Positions 8,797 through 15,449 of a stretch of DNA of 55,241 nucleotides are shown piece after piece. Both the position numbers and the translations under genes were made by a program. This DNA is from an uncultured Collinsella sp. GTDB taxonomy: Bacteria; Actinomycetota; Coriobacteriia; Coriobacteriales; Coriobacteriaceae. The stretch covers positions 1 to 55,241 of the forward strand of contig UQNB01000003.1 in the NCBI GenBank assembly GCA_900542235.1, read 5' to 3'. The notes below the pieces were generated by a model. That model was not told where the DNA came from. It made no database searches and saw only the letters and a program-made list of their open reading frames with translations. Each line of letters opens with the position of its first letter. Position 1 is the stretch's first letter.

Positions 8797-10254
8797 TTAC
8801 ATCAGGCCAAAGAGATGGAACCAGGCGGCCTCGACCAGCACGACGATAAAGACGACCGCGGTGAGGGGAATGCCCATGCGCATGGCTTCTTTGGAGGTGT
8901 AGCCGCCGGCGTCCTTGCCCTCGCCGATAAGGATCGGCAGGTTATGGAACGGCAGGATGTAGTGGATGTTGATGGACGTGAAGACGATGAGTGCCACGGC
9001 GAGCGGGCTCACGCTGGAGCCGGCCGCGAAGCTGATGAACGCCGGCACGCACACGCCGAGTACGGCCATGACCGAGCCCATGAACATGTGGATGATCATG
9101 GAGAGCGCGGCGACAAGCAGGGCGAACAGGAAGATGTTCTCGGGCACGGAGCTGGGAAGCACGACGTCGGCGATCCAGGCGTTCATGCCGGTGGCACCGC
9201 CCACAGAGCCTACGGCCATGGCGGCCGTCAGGAACATGAGGGACTTGATGTCGACAGCATTCCAGCTGGCGGGGGTGAGGACCTCGCCGATGACGGGCAT
9301 GGCGAGGCAGACGCCGATGGCCAGGGTGACCCAGCCGATGTAGTCGCCCGAGACGGTGAGCCACAGCGCAATGGCGATGACAAGCCACACGATGGTGCGG
9401 ATCTCCTTGACGGAGAGCTTGCCGAGCGCGGCCTGCTTGGCCACGATCTGCTCGCGATCGTAGACGAGCTCCTTGCTGGGCTTAAAGAGGAAGAGGCCCA
9501 GGAACAGGGTGCACAGCAGCGCGACCAGCATGGGCACGCTCATGTACAGGAACCAGTCGACGAAGGACGGGCTCATGCCGCCGGCCTCGGCGCTGTACTG
9601 CGCAACGAGCGGGTTGAGCGTGGAGTCGCCCGTCAGGAAGAACATGGAGCCCGGGGCGGCAGCGGCAAACACGAGGAAGCCGAGCTTGCCGCGGTCGTCG
9701 TCACCGTAGCCGGCGGACTCGGCGATAACCGAGACGACGGCGAGGATGAGGAAGGCGCGGGGGAACGGATGCGGGATCAGCAGCGACAGCACAAAGGTGA
9801 GCGCGAAGATCGAGATGATGAGCGACTTGGCGTCGCGCACGAACTTGAGCATAAACGCATAGGCGATGCGCTCGCCCAGGCCCGACTCCTTGACCGCGCT
9901 GGCGATGAGGTAGGCGCCGATGACGAGCCACATGGTGGCCTTGGTCCACGAGCTAAACGTGGAGGCGACCGTCGCCGAGATGCTCGCGGCGCCCGTGTCG
10001 TCCACGCACACCTTGAACAGAACGAGCAGCGCGCAATAGAGCAGGCCCACAAAGCCCGGCTGTGCCACGCCACACGCCCAGAACACCACCGTGGCGAGCG
10101 TCAACGCCAGACAGGTCTGACCGCCGACCGTAAGCTCGACCGTCGAGCTCAGCTCCGCCAAAGGAAGAAACTTCACTAGCAAAAAGACAACGATACCCAG
10201 CACAAAGCCAATTTCGCGCTTGGTGATCTTAAACGCCTTCTTTTCCGCTTCCAT
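8797..10254 (-). CDS. DASS/SLC13-family anion transporter
   Basis: 485 residues from the ATG at 10254 behind AAAGGTGGGGAG. About 12 membrane segments and the duplicated layout of divalent-anion:sodium symporters are visible; the C-terminal half has SINIHYILPFHNLPILIGEG and the N-terminal half has MWLVIGAYLIASAV, the region of the SNT-type motifs. Known members carry C4-dicarboxylates, citrate, tartrate or sulfate. First gene of the operon with lpdC and ubiX, so an aromatic carboxylate is a reasonable guess as cargo, either uptake of the acid or, less likely, exchange. In Lactiplantibacillus the equivalent slot is filled by the unrelated gallate permease GacP. Confidence 0.87.
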   Translation of the reverse strand: MEAEKKAFKITKREIGFVLGIVVFLLVKFLPLAELSSTVELTVGGQTCLALTLATVVFWACGVAQPGFVGLLYCALLVLFKVCVDDTGAASISATVASTFSSWTKATMWLVIGAYLIASAVKESGLGERIAYAFMLKFVRDAKSLIISIFALTFVLSLLIPHPFPRAFLILAVVSVIAESAGYGDDDRGKLGFLVFAAAAPGSMFFLTGDSTLNPLVAQYSAEAGGMSPSFVDWFLYMSVPMLVALLCTLFLGLFLFKPSKELVYDREQIVAKQAALGKLSVKEIRTIVWLVIAIALWLTVSGDYIGWVTLAIGVCLAMPVIGEVLTPASWNAVDIKSLMFLTAAMAVGSVGGATGMNAWIADVVLPSSVPENIFLFALLVAALSMIIHMFMGSVMAVLGVCVPAFISFAAGSSVSPLAVALIVFTSINIHYILPFHNLPILIGEGKDAGGYTSKEAMRMGIPLTAVVFIVVLVEAAWFHLFGLM

Positions 10255-10305
10255 CTCCCCACCTTTCTTGTTGGGGGCGCTCCGGATTCGCAGCCACGTT
10301 GCCAC

Positions 10306-10338
10306 TTAAAAAGGGGCGCCCGTTATCGGACACCCCTT
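10306..10338 (-). terminator. Terminator or leader attenuator upstream of the DASS gene
   Basis: Minus-strand stem AAGGGGTGTCCG with CGGGCGCCCCTT (two G-T pairs) followed by TTTTAAG. It lies 52 bases ahead of the transporter start and about 160 bases after the stop of the LpdD-Nudix gene. It either ends that gene's transcript or attenuates the transporter-lpdC-ubiX operon. Confidence 0.7.
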
Positions 10339-10408
10339 ACGTTGCGCTGTGTTGCGGCAATACAGTCAAGCGGGATTTTTGGATGAGAAGCGATCCTCTG
10401 GGCAAAAA

Positions 10409-10504
10409 CCGTCACAACATTCGACGCTTTTCCTCGATTTCAAGATTTTCATCGAATGTTGTGACGGTTTGGATATGGCAAAGGGACTGTACCTTTGTTA
10501 CATA
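10409..10504. repeat. Composite palindromic repeat, copy 2
   Basis: Perfect 16-base arms (CCGTCACAACATTCGA at 10409-10424, complement at 10452-10467), near-identical to 5482-5538, followed by a shorter palindrome AAAGGGACTGTACCTTT at about 10480-10496. On the minus strand the first palindrome ends in TTTTTGCC and could terminate transcription of the LpdD-Nudix gene, whose TAA stop lies inside the right end of the repeat. Confidence 0.85.
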
Positions 10505-11445
10505 GCGAGGGCCGTACGGATGGATGGGTCGCTGAGTGCCTCGCGGAGCCAGGGGGCCAGCTGCTCGGGGTGACCCTGCAGGTAGCCTTTGAGCTCGGAC
10601 GGGGCCACGCGACGCACCTCCGAGATCTCCTCTTGGTTGATATGCAGCTCGCCCGGCTCAACATGGGCTGCGAACACCTCGCACCATTCGCACTCGCAGC
10701 GGCCGTCGCCGTGATCCTCGCGATACACCACGTGACCGAGGTGCTTGAGCTGGTCGGGCTCGCGCGCAATGCCAAGCTCTTCGTTGATGCGACGCGCCGT
10801 GGCGGCCGCGACGTCTTCCCCGGGGAGCGGATGGCCGGCGCAGCTATCGGCCAGCACCCCGCCCCACAGGCGCTTGAGCGGACTGCGGCGGCAGAGCAGC
10901 AGGCGCGCGTCCTCGCCCTGGCCCTCGACCAGAAGCGTCAGAAATGCCTGATGCAGGATGCCCTCGCCGGCATGTGCCTCGATGCGATCGACAGGGCCAA
11001 GCGCCTCGCCGGTCGCGGCATCGACCGCCACGACCTCGGCGCCTGCACCGCCCTCATCCCAGCCGGCGCGCAGGATGCGCGCGGCGGCCTCCTCGAGCGC
11101 GGCGATGAGCTCCTTGGTGGTAGCGAGCACGCGCTGCAGATCGTCCGCAGTCGCATGCTCCACATGAAAGCCCGTGCTTGCAACTACCGGCACGCCAAAG
11201 CGCGTGGCCAGCGCCGCCGCGATATCGTGCGCCGGGATCTCATCTCGATGGCACGGAACGGCCAGGATGCTCACCGTCGCCGTACGGCCGGGCTCGGGGC
11301 GAGGAATGGCCTGCGCCGTGGCGCCCAGGTGCGCGAACTCCGGCGAGCAGGCGTAGACCGCCATGCCTCGCGGCGTCACCGTCAGCTGGGCCTCGAGCGT
11401 AAACTTGCCCTCGCCCACTGCAACCTTTGTCGTGTGCATACCCAT
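10498..11445 (-). CDS. Fusion of LpdD-like prFMN chaperone domain and type 1 IPP-isomerase-like Nudix domain
   Basis: 315 residues from the ATG at 11445, placed by AGGAG five bases upstream. Residues 1-118 resemble LpdD, the small accessory protein of gallate-type decarboxylases reported to act on prenyl-FMN: PRPEPGRTATVSILAVPCHRDE and VVASTGFHVEHAT. Residues 150-315 resemble isopentenyl-diphosphate isomerase type 1. The five metal ligands can be placed against the E. coli enzyme: H158, H165, H205, E251 and E253, and the Nudix-like box runs from G204 to I226. The catalytic cysteine, normally two residues before H205, is Ala203; a Cys lies one place earlier at 202. The isomerase would make dimethylallyl diphosphate, precursor of the UbiX substrate; a Nudix phosphohydrolase giving dimethylallyl phosphate is the alternative. 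Same strand as, and 243 bases upstream of, the transporter-lpdC-ubiX operon. The domain calls rest on recalled family sequences. Confidence 0.78.
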   Translation of the reverse strand: MGMHTTKVAVGEGKFTLEAQLTVTPRGMAVYACSPEFAHLGATAQAIPRPEPGRTATVSILAVPCHRDEIPAHDIAAALATRFGVPVVASTGFHVEHATADDLQRVLATTKELIAALEEAAARILRAGWDEGGAGAEVVAVDAATGEALGPVDRIEAHAGEGILHQAFLTLLVEGQGEDARLLLCRRSPLKRLWGGVLADSCAGHPLPGEDVAAATARRINEELGIAREPDQLKHLGHVVYREDHGDGRCECEWCEVFAAHVEPGELHINQEEISEVRRVAPSELKGYLQGHPEQLAPWLREALSDPSIRTALAM

Positions 11446-11606
11446 GGGATCTCCTGTCGCCCGCGATGTACCTGAGACCATCTTCACCTGTATTGCGACT
11501 ATACAGGCAAGCGCAACCTGCGACAAAGGAGGCAGGCACCTGACACATTCTGTTAGAGTTGCAGGGATTGAATCCCGCTTATTCATGCGACATTGGAGTG
11601 ACAACC

Positions 11607-12842
11607 TTGACCGCCGCAACCACGCCTAAAAGTAAGTCAACCGCCGCCGCACTCTCCCCCGCGCGCACCAAGCTCTGCCTGGCGCTGCTCGTGCTGTTGG
11701 GATTCTCGCTCGGCTGCACCGAGTTCGTGGTCATCGGTATCGAAAGCGACTTGGCAACGGAACTCGGCATATCGCTTGCCACCGCGGGTCAGCTCATCAG
11801 CGTGTTCGCGCTGGTCTACGCCATCGCCACGCCGGTGCTCGCGCTCAGCACGGGGCGGTTCCGCCGCTACCAGCTGCTCGTGTGCTACAGCATTGTCTTT
11901 GTGCTCGGCAACCTGGTCATGGCGTTGGCGCCCAACTTCCAGGTACTGTTTATCTCGCGCATTATCCTGGGCTCTGTCTCGGGCGCACTGCTCGCCGTGG
12001 GCGTGACGTACATCCCCGAGCTGCTGTCCCCGCAGCAAACTTCGCTTGCCATCTCGGTGGTATATGGTGCGTTTTCCGTGGCAATGGTCTTTGTCACTTC
12101 GATTGGCAAGTTCGTGGCCGACACGCTCGACTGGCACGTGGCCATGTACGGCACGCTGACCTTTGCCGTTCTGATCTGCGGAGCGCTCGTGGCGTTTATG
12201 CCGCGCGCTGGGCAAACCGACGAGCCTGCCACCTTTCGCGAGCAGGCGGGTCTGCTGCGCGAGCCGAGCATCATCACCGGCATGCTCATCTTTTTGTTTG
12301 GCGTAGGCTCGGTCTATGTGTTCTACGGCTACGTGACGCCTTATCTTGAGCAGGTGCTGGGTATGGGCACCGTTCAGGCGAGCACCACGCTTATGGCCTA
12401 CGGCGTGTTCTGCCTGATCTCGAACATCCTGGGCGGATGGATCGATGCACGCTTTGGCATGAAGGCGCTGCTTGTGACGTTTGTGTTGCAGGCTGCGGCG
12501 TTACTCGGGCTGTTTGCTGTGAGCGGCACCATGCCGCTCGCGCTGGTCTTTGTCTTTAGCTTGGCGCTGCTCATGTACCTGTTCTCGGTGTCGTGCATCA
12601 CGCACTTTATGGACGTGGCACGCAGCCGCCATCCCAAGTCGATGGTACTCGCAAGTTCGGTTGAGCCCATGGCGTTTAACGTCGGCATCTCGTTTGGCAC
12701 CGCAGTGGGCGGCGCCGTGGTGAGCAGCGTTGGCATTGCCTACGTTGGCGCGGTTGGTGCCGCGTTCTCGCTTGTGGCCTGGGCGCTTACGCTGGTGACG
12801 ATTAAGCTGGCTCGCTGGGAGCGCAAGCGGGCGAGGGCGTAA
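11607..12842 (+). CDS. MFS transporter, DHA1 / AraJ-like exporter
   Basis: About 411 residues with 12 predicted membrane helices. LGCTEFVVIGIESDLATELGI near the start is the helix 1 wording of the AraJ/YdhP/NepI group of DHA1 drug and sugar exporters, and the cytoplasmic loop 2-3 motif is present in weak form (STGRFRRYQLL). The start is uncertain: no ATG has a ribosome binding site. The TTG at 11607 lies eight bases after GGAG and is preferred; a GTG at 11598 and an ATG at 11559 are in frame. Transcribed away from the LpdD-Nudix gene across a 160-base gap, so a role in exporting aromatics is possible but unproven. Confidence 0.87.
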   Translation: MTAATTPKSKSTAAALSPARTKLCLALLVLLGFSLGCTEFVVIGIESDLATELGISLATAGQLISVFALVYAIATPVLALSTGRFRRYQLLVCYSIVFVLGNLVMALAPNFQVLFISRIILGSVSGALLAVGVTYIPELLSPQQTSLAISVVYGAFSVAMVFVTSIGKFVADTLDWHVAMYGTLTFAVLICGALVAFMPRAGQTDEPATFREQAGLLREPSIITGMLIFLFGVGSVYVFYGYVTPYLEQVLGMGTVQASTTLMAYGVFCLISNILGGWIDARFGMKALLVTFVLQAAALLGLFAVSGTMPLALVFVFSLALLMYLFSVSCITHFMDVARSRHPKSMVLASSVEPMAFNVGISFGTAVGGAVVSSVGIAYVGAVGAAFSLVAWALTLVTIKLARWERKRARA

Positions 12843-12893
12843 GCGCAGATGCGATACTCGAACTCGATGATGGCGATCGAAAGGAAACCGCAT

Positions 12894-13340
12894 ATGCAAC
12901 GTGTACTGTTTATCTGCCATGGGAACATCTGCCGCTCGACGATGGCTGAGTCGGTGTTTACCGAGCTCGTGCGCCGCACTGGGCGCGAGGCGGAGTTTGT
13001 CATCGATTCCGCAGCGACCTCAACTGAGGAGATCGGCAACCCGCCGCATCATGGCACGGTCGCCAAGCTGCGCGAAGTCGGGATTCCCGTCGTTGCGCAC
13101 CGTGCCCGCCAGGTGCGTCGAGCAGAGTATGGCAACTGGGACCACATTGTCTATATGGATGCTGAGAACGCGCGTGGCCTGCGTCGCATCTTTGGCGACG
13201 ACCCCGACGGCAAGATTACGCGCTTGCTCGATTGGACCGGACGCCCCGGCGACGTGGCCGATCCCTGGTACACCGGCAATTTCGATGCCACCTACCGCGA
13301 CGTGCTCGCCGGTTGCGCCGCTATGCTCGAGCAGCTGTAG
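12894..13340 (+). CDS. Low-molecular-weight protein tyrosine phosphatase
   Basis: 148 residues from the ATG at 12894 (AAAGGA upstream). The P-loop CHGNICRS (catalytic Cys8, Arg14) is at the N-terminus and the general-acid motif DPWY (Asp123) near the C-terminus, both complete. Such enzymes remove phosphate from tyrosine in proteins or from small molecules; in bacteria they often counteract tyrosine kinases that control capsule synthesis, but no such kinase is nearby. It follows the MFS gene by 51 bases on the same strand and could be co-transcribed with it. A long palindrome lies between it and the convergent TIGR04076-like gene. Confidence 0.93.
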   Translation: MQRVLFICHGNICRSTMAESVFTELVRRTGREAEFVIDSAATSTEEIGNPPHHGTVAKLREVGIPVVAHRARQVRRAEYGNWDHIVYMDAENARGLRRIFGDDPDGKITRLLDWTGRPGDVADPWYTGNFDATYRDVLAGCAAMLEQL

Positions 13341-13404
13341 GAAAGCGAGGTCGCAGGCCACGCCTTCGGCGCGAAACGAGCGTGGATAATCTCCCGCATG
13401 AAAA

Positions 13405-13473
13405 ATGAGCGTGGATTTTCTCCCACTTTGAGCATTCAAGTGCGCTCTAAACGGGAGAAAATCCACGCTCACC
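13405..13473. repeat. Long palindrome between convergent genes
   Basis: TGAGCGTGGATTTTCTCCC (13406-13424) and its complement at 13454-13472 form a 19-base perfect stem with a 29-base loop. A shortened relative of the left arm (GAGCGTGGATAATCTCCC) lies just upstream at about 13379. It ends at the stop codon of the minus-strand gene and probably acts as a two-way terminator for the phosphatase and that gene. Confidence 0.75.
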
Positions 13474-13802
13474 TATTCGTCGACGATCTCGGCGAGCCAG
13501 ACGTTGAGGGTGTCGACCTCGGGGCAGCAGAACTTTGCCATGCCAGGCTCGTTGCCAGGCACGGTTCCGCCGTAGCGCAGGATATCGATATAGGGAAAGC
13601 CCACATGGCAGGCCATGGCGCACATCTTGCCGCGATCGCGGTCAAAGTCAAAAACGTCGCCCGGCTTGTGACCGTGGTGGCAGCGGCACGTCCCCAGCTG
13701 GTCCACGCAGCTCACGCGGATACGCGGCCGCTTGCCACGCGGCGCGCCGAGCGGCCTGTTCTCGCCCGCAGGCTTGACGCCGCCCTCGCCAATGTTACTC
13801 AT
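13473..13802 (-). CDS. TIGR04076-like cysteine-rich protein
   Basis: 109 residues. After a basic, low-complexity N-terminal 25 residues the sequence has VSCVDQLGTCRCHHGHKPGDVF, CAMACHVGFPYIDILRYGG and KFCCPEVDTLNVWL. The arrangement of one Cys cluster, a short helix with the GDVF and YGG marks and a late Cys-Cys pair agrees with the TIGR04076 family, whose function is not known; six or more cysteines could bind a metal. Its ATG overlaps the last eight bases of the pyridoxal-kinase gene (ATGAGTAA), so the two are translationally coupled. The family assignment is from memory and moderately secure. Confidence 0.68.
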   Translation of the reverse strand: MSNIGEGGVKPAGENRPLGAPRGKRPRIRVSCVDQLGTCRCHHGHKPGDVFDFDRDRGKMCAMACHVGFPYIDILRYGGTVPGNEPGMAKFCCPEVDTLNVWLAEIVDE

Positions 13803-14619
13803 GGTCGATCACGTCCAGGCAGGCCTCGATGGGAAGGCCGGCCGACTTGTCCTCTTGGTCGGCATTGCGCTCGATAAGCTCAGCCACCACACGCATGGCA
13901 TCGAACGTCGCGCGCTGCAGACTCCAGCCTGCCATAACGCGGCCGACGAGCACCGCCGAGAACGTGTCGCCCGTGCCCGGGAAATAGACCGGAATGAGCT
14001 CAAAGGGAATCGTAAAGTACTCCCCCGCCACATGGTCGTAACCGATAACCGCGTTCGTGCCATTGACTACGGCGCTCGTAATGACCACCGACTTGGCACC
14101 CAGCTCACGCACGGCGTCCACAAGGGCGCGGGCCTCATCGGGCGTGATTTGCTCTGCAATAGGCGTATCGGTGAGCAGACAGGCCTCAGTGTAATTGGGA
14201 ACCGCGTAATCGGCGCACTCGAGCAGGTGCCTCATGAGACCGATCGTGGACTCAGGCACACCGGCATAGAGCTTGCCGTTGTCGCCCATGATGGGATCGA
14301 CGAACACCTTGGTGCCCTTTTGCGCGCGGCGGTGGCAAAAGTTCGAGATGATGCGCGTCTCTTCCTCGGTCACGATAAAGCCGGTCGAGATGGCGTCGAA
14401 CTCAAAGCCGAGCTCCTCCCAGATGGCAAGACTCTGACGCACGTACTCGGTGGTGTCGTGGATGTAGAACTTGGGGTAGTTGAGCGTGTCGGACACAAGT
14501 GCCGTCGGCAGATTGTGGATACGGTAACCCATGTGCGACAGCACCGGCAGCATGGCGGAAAGCGCGACCTTGCCGTAGCCGCACATATCGTTAATCAGCA
14601 GCAGCTGAGTATTCTTCAT
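13795..14619 (-). CDS. pdxY: Pyridoxal/pyridoxamine kinase (PdxY family)
   Basis: 274 residues, ATG behind GGGAG. It phosphorylates B6 vitamers to make pyridoxal 5'-phosphate in the salvage pathway. Ribokinase-fold landmarks: LINDMCGYGKVALSAMLP at the N-terminus in place of the SGAG-type start, VFVDPIMGDNGKLY for the Mg-ATP site, and the anion-hole motif PGTGDTFSAVL near residue 222 with the catalytic Asp. This wording fits the Gram-positive pyridoxamine-kinase subgroup. Its 3' end overlaps the next gene, a TIGR04076-like protein, by eight bases. Confidence 0.92.
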   Translation of the reverse strand: MKNTQLLLINDMCGYGKVALSAMLPVLSHMGYRIHNLPTALVSDTLNYPKFYIHDTTEYVRQSLAIWEELGFEFDAISTGFIVTEEETRIISNFCHRRAQKGTKVFVDPIMGDNGKLYAGVPESTIGLMRHLLECADYAVPNYTEACLLTDTPIAEQITPDEARALVDAVRELGAKSVVITSAVVNGTNAVIGYDHVAGEYFTIPFELIPVYFPGTGDTFSAVLVGRVMAGWSLQRATFDAMRVVAELIERNADQEDKSAGLPIEACLDVIDHE

Positions 14620-14861
14620 GAGGGTCTCCCTTGTTTCGGGCGCGGCGCGGCAGCGCCACAGTGCGACTAAGTGTAGCGCAGGGGACGTTGTGAACGGGCG
14701 CTGGCACCGCAGAGGACGAATTGTTGCGGAAAGGTTACGGGAAGGAGGAAGTTAGTCGTTGGGGACGTTCTTAAATGACTAGTCGACACAAGGAGTGTCC
14801 CCAAATGCCGGCACATAAGGAACGTCCCTAAGTGCCGCTCGAACATAATAAGTTTGGTACC
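14620..14861. other. Intergenic region with short diverged inverted repeats
   Basis: No gene seen. Bases 14759-14838 hold a cluster of related boxes: GGGGACGTTCTTAA, then ACAAGGAGTGTCCCC, then CACATAAGGAACGTCCC. The first box can pair with either of the other two. They resemble other GGGAC-containing palindromes in this window (near 5570, 10485, 22825, 33370 and 35860) and look like a decayed member of the same family. The divergent genes pdxY and marR start on either side. Confidence 0.6.
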
Positions 14862-14890
14862 TTGACATTTATTTACCGTGCTCCTAAATT
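14862..14890 (+). promoter_or_regulatory. Promoter of the marR-ABC exporter operon
   Basis: TTGACA at 14862-14867 and TAAATT at 14885-14890 with the optimal 17-base spacer. This is the clearest sigma-70-type promoter in the window and lies 55 bases ahead of the MarR start codon. Confidence 0.8.
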
Positions 14891-14924
14891 GGTTAGGCAC
14901 AAAACAATTCAACTACCTAACTAA
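14889..14924. promoter_or_regulatory. Probable MarR operator
   Basis: TTGGTTAGG (14889-14897) and CCTAACTAA (14916-14924) form an inverted repeat that overlaps the -10 box and the expected transcription start of the promoter just upstream. The position suits autorepression of the marR-exporter operon. Assignment to the neighbouring MarR protein is an inference. Confidence 0.6.
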
Positions 14925-14945
14925 AGAAAGGAGCGAAGCTTAGAT

Positions 14946-15449
14946 ATGTGTGTTGAACCACTCGTCCTTCCGCATGAGCCCGGCGGTGACCCGTCGCAAC
15001 CGGTAGACATACCCGAAGCGGTCAGCGCCGAAGACAAACTCGCCAAGCGCATCCTGAGCGGCCTGGGCTTTTGCGGCCATTACATGCATTTTCATGGCGG
15101 AGGCGTGTCCGGCAAGGCGCCCATCATCTGCCTGCTGGCCAAGCAACCCGGCGGCGAGATGTCGCAGCAGGAACTCGGCATGCACTTTGACCTCAAGCCG
15201 GGGTCGCTTTCCGAGATCCTGTCCAAGCTCGAGCTCAACGGCCTCATCGAGCGCAGCCGTAACCCCAAGGATCGACGGCAGCTCACCATTCGCCTGACCG
15301 AAACCGGCCGGGAAAACGCCCGCATCGACCAGGCGGCCCGCATTCGCTTTAGAGAGCAAGCCTTTAGTGCCCTCACCCACGACGAGCGCGAGCAGCTCGC
15401 CGAAATGCTCGAGAAAATCCGTGTAACCTGGGAGGAACTGGATGATTAA
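14946..15449 (+). CDS. MarR-family transcriptional regulator
   Basis: 167 residues. The winged helix-turn-helix runs from about residue 50 to 125: EMSQQELGMHFDLKPGSLSEILSKLE then LIERSRNPKDRRQLTIRLTETG, with the DRR wing motif typical of MarR. An acidic N-terminal tail of about 30 residues is longer than usual. It heads an operon with the two halves of an ABC exporter and its stop codon overlaps the first of them by eight bases, so it most likely represses the exporter until a toxic ligand binds. AAAGGAG lies 13 bases before the ATG, a long spacing. Confidence 0.92.
   Translation: MCVEPLVLPHEPGGDPSQPVDIPEAVSAEDKLAKRILSGLGFCGHYMHFHGGGVSGKAPIICLLAKQPGGEMSQQELGMHFDLKPGSLSEILSKLELNGLIERSRNPKDRRQLTIRLTETGRENARIDQAARIRFREQAFSALTHDEREQLAEMLEKIRVTWEELDD

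Noticed and set aside
10256..10340. Riboswitch in the leader of the DASS-lpdC-ubiX operon
   Set aside because: Only one simple terminator-like hairpin is seen; no aptamer-like conserved structure could be drawn.
11521..11548. Hairpin GACAAAGGAGGCAGGCACCTGACACA as a member of the GTGACA family
   Set aside because: Pairing is poor; it may be a decayed copy but does not stand alone as a feature.
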